NCBI GenBank assembly: GCA_019635735.1
Contig: JAHBYX010000001.1
Span: forward strand, 558,001 to 622,000
Length of the DNA: 64,000 nt
Source: Mesorhizobium sp.
GTDB taxonomy: Bacteria > Pseudomonadota > Alphaproteobacteria > Rhizobiales > Rhizobiaceae
Reading direction: 5' to 3'
How positions within the stretch are numbered: the stretch's first letter is position 1; each line of letters begins with the position of its first letter. The notes under the pieces were generated by a model. The model saw only the letters and a program-made list of their open reading frames with translations. It had not been told where the DNA came from and made no database searches. Positions 1 through 8,019 of the stretch are shown one piece after another. The position numbers and the translations under genes were made by a program.

Positions 1-14
1 CGGAAGAGACGAGG

Positions 15-611
15 GTGACTGCTCTCTGGACGACGATCGCGGGATGCCTTGCCGCCGTGACGCTGACGGCCTCGGCGGATGGCGGCGAAGGGCGCCTGTG
101 GTTCACCGGCGCCTATTCCTTCTCCGATGAACTCGGCGGCTTTCTCATCCGCGGCGTGTCGGGCATCGGCACCAAGGCCAACCCGATCGTCATCGAACAG
201 GAGATGCTCTCGGCAAGCCCGGTGACGCTGGTCATCCGGGTTGCGTCGAAGATCCGCAACGACGGACCGGTGGGCACCTTCGCCACGGGCATGCTGCATC
301 TGCGCATCCGCTCTCTGAACAACAGCGGCATTGCATGGACCGAATACGAATTCGAGCTTCAGGAACAGCTCGGCATTCCGAGCGTCCACGGCGACGGCCT
401 GTCCTTCGACCAGCGCCGCGTCAACCCGGAGAACCGCTCGTCGGATTCCTTCCGCATTCACGACACGGATTTCGAACCCAACGACCGCCTCGTCTTCTCC
501 GAGGGGCATGTCGATCCGCTGGAGACCGCGGATTTCAAGTTCTTCATCACCGATTTCACGCCGAAGCTCGAATTCTACATCCGCCAGGATCCGAGGATTC
601 CCCTGTCCTGA
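15..611 (+). CDS. Exported protein of unknown function
   Basis: This 198-residue protein opens with a hydrophobic stretch (about residues 4-20) ending in TASA, which looks like a cleavable signal peptide, so it is probably periplasmic or secreted. The rest is polar and beta-rich, with no cysteines in the mature part and no motif I can tie to a family. The start is a GTG just after a purine-rich stretch (GAAGAGACGAGG). No in-frame stop lies between it and the window edge, so an upstream start cannot be excluded. It ends 80 bases before the glycosylase gene on the same strand and could share its transcript. Function not assigned. Confidence 0.7.
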   Translation: MTALWTTIAGCLAAVTLTASADGGEGRLWFTGAYSFSDELGGFLIRGVSGIGTKANPIVIEQEMLSASPVTLVIRVASKIRNDGPVGTFATGMLHLRIRSLNNSGIAWTEYEFELQEQLGIPSVHGDGLSFDQRRVNPENRSSDSFRIHDTDFEPNDRLVFSEGHVDPLETADFKFFITDFTPKLEFYIRQDPRIPLS

Positions 612-690
612 GGATGCCAAGGTTTACGTCCGACCCGCCGCGCCTTATTGATTGCGCGAGCCACGGCTTCGGCCGCCGCCCTTGGTGATC

Positions 691-1539
691 ATGACCGACA
701 CATTCGACACCCGCGCCTCCCTCGAGGAGCTTTTGCGCTTCTACGCCGAGAGCGGCGTCGACGAGGCGCTTGAGGACGCGCCCGTCGACCGCTTCGCGCA
801 AACGGCCAAGGCCGCGCCGCCGCCGGCACCGACGGCTGCCCCGCCCCGGGCATTCGAATCGCCGCGGCCGGAGGCGCCCGTCAGGCCGCCCTCGCCCGCG
901 ATCGCCGCCAGCGTGCCGGACGAGACCCAGGCTGCGCGTGCCCGCGAAGCCGCCCGTTCCGCCCGATCGCTCGACGAGTTGAAGGAACTGCTGGCGGGTT
1001 TCGACGGCTGCAACCTGAAATTCACCGCCAAGTCGCTGGTCTTCTCCGACGGCAATCCGGCGGCCCCGGTCATGTTCGTCGGCGAAGCGCCCGGCCGCGA
1101 GGAGGACTTGGAGGGACTTCCCTTCGTCGGCCGCTCCGGTCAGTTGCTCGACCGGATGCTGGCCGCGATCGGACTCGACCGCACGTCCGTCTATATCGCC
1201 AATGTCATCCCGTGGCGGCCGCCGGGCAACCGCGACCCCTCGCCGATGGAGACGGAAATCTGCCGCCCGTTCATCGAGCGCCAGATCGAATTGGTCGACC
1301 CCAAGGTACTGGTCACGCTCGGCAACGCGTCGAGCAAGGCGCTGCTCAGGACACAGACCGGCATCATGCGGCTGCGCGGGAGTTGGAATAGCCATACGAC
1401 AGGCTCAGGCACCGAGATCCCGCTGATGCCGACGCTGCACCCGGCCTATCTGTTGCGCAATCCCGCGCACAAGAAGCTCGCCTGGCGCGACTTCCTCGAG
1501 ATCAAGGCGAAGCTGCGGGATCTCGGCGCCATCAACTGA
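691..1539 (+). CDS. Uracil-DNA glycosylase, family-4/SPO1-like, with incomplete Fe-S ligands
   Basis: The enzyme removes uracil from DNA as the first step of base excision repair. The C-terminal two thirds has the fold signature of the family: motif [17 protein letters not shown], then [26 protein letters not shown] and the second active-site motif TLHPAYLLR. Residues 30-100 form an Ala/Pro-rich low-complexity leader typical of alphaproteobacterial members. The ATG at 691 is preferred over the TTG at 652, because the extra residues look like translated leader. Canonical family-4 enzymes bind a 4Fe-4S cluster through four cysteines. Only two cysteines (in DGCNLK and EICRPF) exist in this whole protein, so the cluster is probably absent. 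It may belong to a cluster-less rhizobial subclass. Confidence 0.88.
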   Translation: MTDTFDTRASLEELLRFYAESGVDEALEDAPVDRFAQTAKAAPPPAPTAAPPRAFESPRPEAPVRPPSPAIAASVPDETQAARAREAARSARSLDELKELLAGFDGCNLKFTAKSLVFSDGNPAAPVMFVGEAPGREEDLEGLPFVGRSGQLLDRMLAAIGLDRTSVYIANVIPWRPPGNRDPSPMETEICRPFIERQIELVDPKVLVTLGNASSKALLRTQTGIMRLRGSWNSHTTGSGTEIPLMPTLHPAYLLRNPAHKKLAWRDFLEIKAKLRDLGAIN

Positions 1540-1599
1540 TTCCGGACACGCGAAAGCCGGGGAGCGCCCTCCCCGGCTCCGGGGTCCGGATGGATCGTC

Positions 1600-1995
1600 T
1601 CAGGCCGCCGCGCCGGCGCGACGCATCACGCCAAGCTGCAACGCGACGAACAGCGCCACGGTCAGCGCCTGGGCGGTGACAAACAGCACGCCGAGCAGGC
1701 TCGGCTGGACGATGCCGGCAATCATGATGCCGAAGCTCGCGGCGACCCAGAGCGCGTTGATGCCGATGACGTCCAGCATCACCATCCGGGAAATGGCTTC
1801 CCGCCGCGCGAGGATGACGAGCGCCGCGCACCAGGGCAGCAGGACAGTCCCCGCCCAGAACAGGAGGTTTGTCGGCAGTGCCAGCCAGGGAGACAGGAGC
1901 GAAGCGCCGGCGGCCATGACGACGCCCGCGGCGCCGCTGACGAGACCGTCGAGAAGGAGGATATTGCGGACATAGGGAGTAACGGCGATGGACAT
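1600..1995 (-). CDS. Small integral membrane protein, four helices
   Basis: A 131-residue protein made almost entirely of four predicted membrane helices (about residues 11-32, 38-60, 66-90 and 97-122) with short loops, and a basic C-terminus (MRRAG). The ATG at 1995 follows an AGGA-type ribosome site. The longer reading frame up to 2094 adds only arginine/cysteine-rich text that looks non-coding. It is divergent from the MmyB-type regulator that starts at 2121, with about 125 bases between them. Such a layout often means the regulator controls the neighbour, but that is inference. The family is not recognised beyond 'small inner-membrane protein'. Confidence 0.7.
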   Translation of the reverse strand: MSIAVTPYVRNILLLDGLVSGAAGVVMAAGASLLSPWLALPTNLLFWAGTVLLPWCAALVILARREAISRMVMLDVIGINALWVAASFGIMIAGIVQPSLLGVLFVTAQALTVALFVALQLGVMRRAGAAA

Positions 1996-2120
1996 GTTGC
2001 GATCCTTTCGGTTGCACCGGCATCTGCCGGATTGCCGCGGATCATTGACCGCGAGGATCGCGTTGGCGATTACGCGCCAGGTAATGGAAGCCATTTCCGA
2101 TCCGCGCTAGCTTCCGCGGC

Positions 2121-2915
2121 ATGGACACACCGCACCCCCCTCTTGGCCACCTGCTGCGCGAGTGGCGCTCGCGCCGCCGCATGAGCCAGCTCGACCTCGC
2201 GCTCGAAGCCGAAATCTCGCAGCGACACCTGAGCTTCCTCGAAAGCGGCCGCGCCACTCCCTCTCGCGACATGGTGATCCGGCTCGCCGAGCGCCTCGAC
2301 CTGCCACTGCGCCAGCGCAACCGGATGCTGCTCGCCGCAGGCTATGCCCCCACCTATCCCGAACGGCCCGTGGACGACGAAGCGTTCGGGCCGGCACTGG
2401 AGGCGATCGAGCGCATACTGACCGCGCACGAACCGAATCCGGCGCTCGCCGTCGACGGCTGCTGGAACCTGATCCGGGGCAACGCGGCGATTGCGCCGTT
2501 CCTCGAGGGCATCGAAGAGGCGAGCCTGCTCGAGCCGCCTATCAACGTGCTCAGGCTCAGCCTTCATCCCGGCGGGCTCGCGCCGCGCATCGAGAACCTG
2601 GCCGAATGGCGCGCTCACGTGCTGGAACGGCTGAGACGGCTGGCAGACGAAAGCGGCAACCCGCAGGTCGCCGACCTCGAAGCGGAGTTGCGCGCCTATC
2701 CGGGCCGCTCGAGTGCGGGGCCTGTCCGGCACGACTATTCGAACATCGCCGTGCCGCTGCGCATCAAGGCGGCGGGCGTGAGCCTGTCCTTCATCTCGAC
2801 GGTCACCGTCTTCGGCACGCCGCTCGACGTGACTGTCTCGGAGATCGCGATTGAATCCTTCTTCCCCGCCGACGAGGCGACCAGGGCGGCGTTGGCACGG
2901 ATGGCGGGGAGATAG
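2121..2915 (+). CDS. XRE-family regulator with MmyB-like ligand domain
   Basis: A cytoplasmic transcription factor of 264 residues. Residues 8-65 are a helix-turn-helix of the XRE type (LLREWRSRRRMSQLDLA, then ISQRHLSFLESGRATPSRDMV). Residues 90-262 are the MmyB-like domain (ALAVDGCWNLIRGNAAIAPF, and VPLRIKAAGVSLSFISTVTV near the end), a PAS-related fold thought to bind a fatty-acid-like or other small ligand. Proteins of this build usually repress or activate a divergent neighbour, here the small membrane protein gene. The ATG start fits the family. The 3' end lies only 18 bases from the convergent beta-helix gene. Confidence 0.88.
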   Translation: MDTPHPPLGHLLREWRSRRRMSQLDLALEAEISQRHLSFLESGRATPSRDMVIRLAERLDLPLRQRNRMLLAAGYAPTYPERPVDDEAFGPALEAIERILTAHEPNPALAVDGCWNLIRGNAAIAPFLEGIEEASLLEPPINVLRLSLHPGGLAPRIENLAEWRAHVLERLRRLADESGNPQVADLEAELRAYPGRSSAGPVRHDYSNIAVPLRIKAAGVSLSFISTVTVFGTPLDVTVSEIAIESFFPADEATRAALARMAGR

Positions 2916-2933
2916 GCCTCGCCGGAAGACGAT

Positions 2934-4505
2934 TCACGGCACGAGCAGGCTCTCGACCCGCGCGGCCGTCAGCGGATGCCGGTCGACGCTCCGCCCGCCC
3001 GGGATGGGCTTGCCCGCCTCCGAAACGCCGTCGTCGTCGCGATCACGGAATCCCTCGGCTTCCTCGTCGAAATCGTCGTGATGGTTGCCCAGCGTCCCGT
3101 CGTCCCAGCGGTTGGTCGCCGGCTTCATCTGCGCGAGATAGGCGTTGATCATCTGCCGTCGGATCATCGGATTCTTCGCCATCTGATCCTTGACGACCTG
3201 CGGCAACGGCAGTGTCTCGACGATCGCCTCGATGTCGGCTGCGGTGACCACGCGCCCTGAGGAATCGAAGGCATTGACCTGATTGCGCGTCAGCGCGTTC
3301 ATCGCGACGAGATTGTCCGCGGAAACCCGCTTGATGACGCTGTCGACGCCGATGCGCACGCCGAATGCCTTGTTGCCGTCGAAGCGGTTGCGCAGGATAT
3401 CGTTCTTCGAGGAGGCCGCGACGAGGATGCCGCTGCGGTTTGTCTCGACACGGTTTTCGGCGACCGTGTTGCGGTCGGCGAGGTCGAGGATAATGCCGTA
3501 GGCCAGGTTGTCGAAAACATGGTTGCGCTCGATGCGGTTCTCGTGAGCCAGGCAGAAAAGCGAAATGCCCGATCCGTACGGCTCGCGGTCGAACGTGACG
3601 GCAATACCGGACACCTTCGCCAGTCCGACCTCCCAGGCTTGGATGAGTGCGGGGTCGATTTCCCGGACGCGCCCGGTCATGCTGACGACATTGTCCTCGA
3701 CGCGGTTGCCAAAGCTGTCCCAGGTCAGCGAGACGCCGTAGAAGCCGTTGCCGGCGATGCCGTTGCCGCGAATGACGTTGCCGGAGGACAGCGGTGCGTG
3801 CTCCCGCTTTTCGGCATAGTCCTTGACCACGGCCGGATCGGCAAAAAAGACCAGCGGCGCCTCGCGATCGGGGTAGAAGGCGTCGATCGAGACCCCGGTC
3901 GCGTTTCGGTCGATCTTGTTGTCCTCGATCAGGTGGTCGCGCCCTCCCATGATGCGCACGCCGTCGCGGGTGTTGTCCGAGACGTCCGAGCGGGAAAGGG
4001 AGGAGCCCGTGCCGGTGAAGAACAGGACGCCCCAGTCGCTCCCCGTCACCGCGAGATCGCGCATCGCGACGCGGTCGGCATGGACGGCAACGCCGGCATC
4101 GCCCCAGAGCGCGAACGGGCTGTCGGTGCGCGCCGAGTTGCGGATCGCCAGGTTCTCGATCACCGCGCCCGCGGCGTTCACCGTCAGGACGGTGCCGTCG
4201 CCGCCGCCGTCGAGAACCGGGCGCGCATCACCCGCACCGATGCCGCGCAGCGTGATGCGTCGTTCGACGACGAAACTGCCGACGAATGGGCCGCCGGACA
4301 GTTCGACGACGTCGCCGTCGTGCGTGGCGCCGAGAGCGGAGGCGAGGTCTTCGTAGGAGGTCTGCTGCGTCAGGTTGCGTACTACCCCGGCAGCTTCGGC
4401 GGACGGAGAAATGAGGATCAGCAATGCCGCCACGAGCGAAGCCGCAGCACGCCGCCGTCGACGATGCCGCCGAGCCGGGACCATGCCGATCGCGCGCCAG
4501 TTCAT
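2934..4505 (-). CDS. Exported right-handed beta-helix protein (NosD-like repeats)
   Basis: A 523-residue protein with an arginine-rich N-region and a signal-peptide core (SLVAALLILISPSAEAAG, about residues 25-42). Residues 60-390 are a ladder of parallel beta-helix rungs of the NosD/polysaccharide-lyase type, seen as repeated G-V-x-I/N-R-I-x-x-N units such as GVRIMGGRDHLIEDNKIDRN and NRSGILVAA. The C-terminal part carries an acidic stretch, DDFDEEAEGFRDRDDDG, that could bind calcium. It probably acts on or binds a surface polysaccharide, but no catalytic set can be read. The ATG at 4505 has GGAGG upstream. No nos genes are nearby, so a role in nitrous oxide reduction is unlikely. Confidence 0.75.
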   Translation of the reverse strand: MNWRAIGMVPARRHRRRRRAAASLVAALLILISPSAEAAGVVRNLTQQTSYEDLASALGATHDGDVVELSGGPFVGSFVVERRITLRGIGAGDARPVLDGGGDGTVLTVNAAGAVIENLAIRNSARTDSPFALWGDAGVAVHADRVAMRDLAVTGSDWGVLFFTGTGSSLSRSDVSDNTRDGVRIMGGRDHLIEDNKIDRNATGVSIDAFYPDREAPLVFFADPAVVKDYAEKREHAPLSSGNVIRGNGIAGNGFYGVSLTWDSFGNRVEDNVVSMTGRVREIDPALIQAWEVGLAKVSGIAVTFDREPYGSGISLFCLAHENRIERNHVFDNLAYGIILDLADRNTVAENRVETNRSGILVAASSKNDILRNRFDGNKAFGVRIGVDSVIKRVSADNLVAMNALTRNQVNAFDSSGRVVTAADIEAIVETLPLPQVVKDQMAKNPMIRRQMINAYLAQMKPATNRWDDGTLGNHHDDFDEEAEGFRDRDDDGVSEAGKPIPGGRSVDRHPLTAARVESLLVP

Positions 4506-4614
4506 CGCCTCGCCTCCCGGCCGGGCAGCCTCCTCCCGGCTTGCGCGGACAAGGATGTCGCCGGTGCCGGCGCTTGGCAAGCCGGCGAAGCGCGACGAAG
4601 CGACGCCGTTGCCC

Positions 4615-5541
4615 CTATTGCGGCGGCATGACCTTCCGCGCCTTGCCGCGTTCGAGACCGAGGCGCTGCTCGCGCCAGATGATCATCAGCCCGGAACCCA
4701 CGACGATCGCGCCGCCGACGATCGAATGGATCGTCGGGATGTCCGAGAAGAGCAGGTATCCCACCACGAGACCGAACAGCATCGAGCTGTATTCGAACGG
4801 CGCGACCGTCGCGACGCTGGCGTGGCGGTAGGATTCCGTCATCAGCACCTGGGCGATGCCGCCGCAGATGCCGCTCATGACGAGGTAGAAGATCTGCCAG
4901 CCCGTCAGCGGTGCCCAGCCGAACGGCAAGGTGAGCAGGCCGGCGACGGACGCGGTCATGGAAAACCAGATGACGACCGTGGACGACTTGTCCGTCGCAA
5001 CGAGCGCGCGCACCTGCAGCAGCGCCACCGCGGAGATGGCGGCGGCGGCGATGGCGGCGACCACGCCCAGCGCCTCGGCGCTGCCCATCCCGCCCGGGGA
5101 GGTCAACAGGGTCAGCTTAGGCCAGGAGATGATCAGCACCCCGATGAAACCCATCCCGACCGCCGTCCAGCGGAAGATGCGCACCGTTTCCCCGAGCACC
5201 AGCGCGCTGATGACGACGACCAGCAGCGGCTGCGCGTAGTTGAGCATGATCGCTTCGGGGAGCGGCAGCCGCGTCAGTGCGAAGAAGCCAAGCGCCATCG
5301 ACGAGACGCCCACCAGACCGCGCATCACATGTTGCCCGGGGCGGTCGGTGCGGAACGCGGTTCTCAGTTCTCCGGTCCAGGCCAGAAGGACCAGGATCGG
5401 CACCATCGCGAAGAAGGAACGGTAGAACACGATCTGGCCGGCGGGGACGACGCCCACCAGCTTGATGAAGGATTGCATCCCGACGAACACCGCAATGGAC
5501 GAGACCTTGAGGAGGATCGCGGCCAGCGGCCGCGAGATCAT
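4615..5541 (-). CDS. EamA/DMT-family transporter
   Basis: A 308-residue inner-membrane protein with ten predicted helices in two EamA repeats (about residues 7-140 and 155-290), the layout of the drug/metabolite transporter superfamily. Each repeat ends in a helix with the usual glycine/proline pattern (GMGFIGVLIISWPKL and GGAIVVGSGLMIIW). Substrate unknown; relatives export amino acids, riboflavin or small metabolites. The ATG at 5541 is used because the first helix begins there. A GTG at 5556, still downstream of the preceding stop, is an alternative. It follows the molybdenum hydroxylase gene by only 17 bases and may be cotranscribed with it. Confidence 0.85.
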   Translation of the reverse strand: MISRPLAAILLKVSSIAVFVGMQSFIKLVGVVPAGQIVFYRSFFAMVPILVLLAWTGELRTAFRTDRPGQHVMRGLVGVSSMALGFFALTRLPLPEAIMLNYAQPLLVVVISALVLGETVRIFRWTAVGMGFIGVLIISWPKLTLLTSPGGMGSAEALGVVAAIAAAAISAVALLQVRALVATDKSSTVVIWFSMTASVAGLLTLPFGWAPLTGWQIFYLVMSGICGGIAQVLMTESYRHASVATVAPFEYSSMLFGLVVGYLLFSDIPTIHSIVGGAIVVGSGLMIIWREQRLGLERGKARKVMPPQ

Positions 5542-5558
5542 CGAGTGCTCGGCCACCG

Positions 5559-7865
5559 TCAGGCCGCGTCCTGGATCGCCTGCCAGACCCTGAGCGGCGT
5601 CGCCGGCATTTCGATATGGCCGATGCCGTACGCGCGCCACAGGGCGTCGGTGAGCGCGTTCATGACCGCCGGCGTCGCGCCGATCGTGCCGGCCTCGCCT
5701 GCCCCCTTGATGCCGAGCGCATTGGTGGTCGAGGGCACATTGCGCGTCGAGAAGTCGATGAACGGCAGCAGGTCGGCGCGCGGCATGCCGTAGTCCATGA
5801 AGCTTGCCGTCAGCAATTGCCCGTCCTCGCCATAGACCGTGTCCTCGGTCAGCGCCTGGCCTATGCCCTGCACCACGCCGCCATGCACCTGGCCGGCGAG
5901 CAGGATGGGGTTCACTACCGCGCCGAAATCGTCGACGATCGTATAGCGCAGGATCTCGGACGTCCCGGTCGCCGGATCGATTTCGATCTCGCAGATGTGG
6001 GTGCCGTTCGGATAGGTCGCCTCGTCCTGGATGAATTCGCCGAAGCCCTTGAGATCGTCCGGGTTCTTGGCGGCCTTTGCGATCGCGGCAAAATCCAGCG
6101 CGCGGTCGGTGCCGACGATGCGCGCGGTGCCGTCGATCAGTTCGATATCCGCCGCGCCGGCTTCCAGTTCGTCGGCCGCGATCTTCTTGATCTTCTCGGC
6201 GAGGTTTTCGCCGGCATAGGCCGCAGAGACGCCGCCAAGCGGAATCGAGCGCGAGCCGCCGGTGCCGCCGCCCTTGGCGAGTTCGTCGGTGTCTCCCTGC
6301 CGCACGATTATCTTCTCGATCGGCAGGTTGAGCTTTTCGGCGACGAACTGCGAATAGGCCGTCGCGTGGCCCTGGCCGTTGGTCTGCGTGCCGATGAACA
6401 GCGTCACTGTCCCGTCGCCGTTCAGTGTCAGGTGGGCGGCCTCGGAGCCCGCGAAGGCGCAGGCTTCGACATAGGTCGCCATGCCGATGCCGCGCAGCTT
6501 GCCGGCCTGCATCGACGCCTTCAGGCGCTTCTCGAAACCGTTCCAGTCGGCCCGTTCCATCGCCAGGGTCATGTGGCCATCGAACTCGCCGACATCATAC
6601 TTACGGCCCGTTGCCGTCGTATAGGGAAACTGCTCTGGCCGGATGAAGTTGCGGCGGCGGATTTCGGCCGGCGACATCTTCAGGTCGCGGGCACAGGCAT
6701 CGACCAGCTTCTCCAGCAGATACGCCGCCTCGGGACGGCCCGCACCACGATAGGCGTCGACCGGGCAGGTATTGGTGTAGATGCCGTCGATCCCGACATG
6801 CAGCGCCTTGATGTCGTACACGCCCGTCGACATCGTCGCCCCGATATAGGGGATATAGGGCCCATACTGGGAGCAATAGGCTCCGAGGTTGGCGGCGAGG
6901 CTCACCCGCAGGCCGAGGAAGCGCCCCTCGGCGTCCATCGCCATCTCCGCCTCGACCTCGTTGTCGCGGCCCTGGGCGTCGGTCAGGAAGTGCTCCGTGC
7001 GGTCGCCCGTCCACTTGACCGGCCGGCTGAGGCGACGCGCCGCTTCAAGCACCAGCGCGTATTCGCGGTAGACGAAGGTCTTCGGCCCGAACCCGCCGCC
7101 GACATCGGGCGTAACGACGCGCAGGCCCGTCGGCTGGATCCCAAGCACCCCGGCGAGGATCTGCTGCATCGAATGGACGCCCTGGGAGCCGACCGTCAGG
7201 ACGAGGCGGTTCTCCTTGGCGTTCCACTCGGCGAGCGCGGCGCGCGCCTCCATGTAGTTGCAGACCAGCCGGTTGTTGCGGAAAGCCACCCTGGTGACGT
7301 GCTTCGCCTTGGCGAAAGCCGCGTCCGTCTTCGCCCTGTCGCCAAGTTCGTAGCGGAAAGCGCGGTTGCTGCCATGCTCGGGCCAGATGAGCGGAGCGTC
7401 GGCGTCGAGCGCATGCGCCATCAGCGCGACGGGCTCCATGTCCTCGTAATCGATCTCGATCAGTTCCGCCGCATCCTGGGCGAGCGCGCGGCTTTCCGCC
7501 ACCACGCAGGCCACCGCGTCGCCGACATAGGCAACCTCGTCACGGCACAGGACAGGGATGTTCCGTGCTTTGGGGCGCGTTCCGTCGGGCTGCTTCTGCA
7601 TCGCGCCCGACTTGAGATCGCCCAGGTTGGCGATATCGGCCCCTGTCAACACGAGATGGACGCCCGGCGCCTCTCTCGCCGCCTCGACCGAAGCGATGGT
7701 GAACTTCGCCCGCGCCGTCGGCGAGCGCAGCACATAAAGATGCAGCGTGCCCGACGGGGAGAAATCGTCTGTGTATCGGCCGCGCCCGGAAATGAAGGCA
7801 TCGTCCTCCTTGCGCAGCACGGATGCGCCCATTCCAAACTTGGGAGTTTGAATCGTCATGGTCAT
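5559..7865 (-). CDS. Molybdopterin-binding subunit, CoxL form II-like (xanthine dehydrogenase family)
   Basis: A 768-residue large subunit of a molybdenum hydroxylase. The N-terminal ald_xan_dh_C/a-b hammerhead domain spans about residues 20-135, and the Mo-cofactor domain follows (TPDVGGGFGPK near 245). The active-site loop AYRGAGR near residues 370-376 marks the form II group, unlike the AYxCSFR loop of true CO dehydrogenase. The catalytic glutamate is present in KGAGEAG near residue 718. Partners normally encoded beside it, an FAD subunit and a 2Fe-2S subunit, are missing here. The substrate is therefore unknown: aldehydes, purines or other heterocycles are possible, and CO oxidation should not be assumed. 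It is divergent from pepN. Confidence 0.88.
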   Translation of the reverse strand: MTMTIQTPKFGMGASVLRKEDDAFISGRGRYTDDFSPSGTLHLYVLRSPTARAKFTIASVEAAREAPGVHLVLTGADIANLGDLKSGAMQKQPDGTRPKARNIPVLCRDEVAYVGDAVACVVAESRALAQDAAELIEIDYEDMEPVALMAHALDADAPLIWPEHGSNRAFRYELGDRAKTDAAFAKAKHVTRVAFRNNRLVCNYMEARAALAEWNAKENRLVLTVGSQGVHSMQQILAGVLGIQPTGLRVVTPDVGGGFGPKTFVYREYALVLEAARRLSRPVKWTGDRTEHFLTDAQGRDNEVEAEMAMDAEGRFLGLRVSLAANLGAYCSQYGPYIPYIGATMSTGVYDIKALHVGIDGIYTNTCPVDAYRGAGRPEAAYLLEKLVDACARDLKMSPAEIRRRNFIRPEQFPYTTATGRKYDVGEFDGHMTLAMERADWNGFEKRLKASMQAGKLRGIGMATYVEACAFAGSEAAHLTLNGDGTVTLFIGTQTNGQGHATAYSQFVAEKLNLPIEKIIVRQGDTDELAKGGGTGGSRSIPLGGVSAAYAGENLAEKIKKIAADELEAGAADIELIDGTARIVGTDRALDFAAIAKAAKNPDDLKGFGEFIQDEATYPNGTHICEIEIDPATGTSEILRYTIVDDFGAVVNPILLAGQVHGGVVQGIGQALTEDTVYGEDGQLLTASFMDYGMPRADLLPFIDFSTRNVPSTTNALGIKGAGEAGTIGATPAVMNALTDALWRAYGIGHIEMPATPLRVWQAIQDAA

Positions 7866-8019
7866 TCCTCGCGGGATATCGGCGGATGCGGGCGTGGGCC
7901 TCGAGCGGGTTGAGTTTTGACGAGCCCCGGTTTCGTGTAAAGACCTAGCATACCACTTTGTCGCGCCAATGGGTTTACCCTTGTTGGACCACGCGGCGAG
8001 CTTGCACGGAAATTACGGA

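Noticed and set aside
652-690. TTG start of the glycosylase gene 39 bases upstream
   Set aside because: The added residues are unlike the family, and the ATG at 691 is a normal start.
5559-7865. Carbon monoxide dehydrogenase large subunit
   Set aside because: The active-site loop is AYRGAGR, not the AYxCSFR loop of true CO dehydrogenase, and partner subunits are absent.
7917-7951. TTGACG as a -35 box for pepN
   Set aside because: No acceptable -10 element at a normal distance, so not listed as a promoter.
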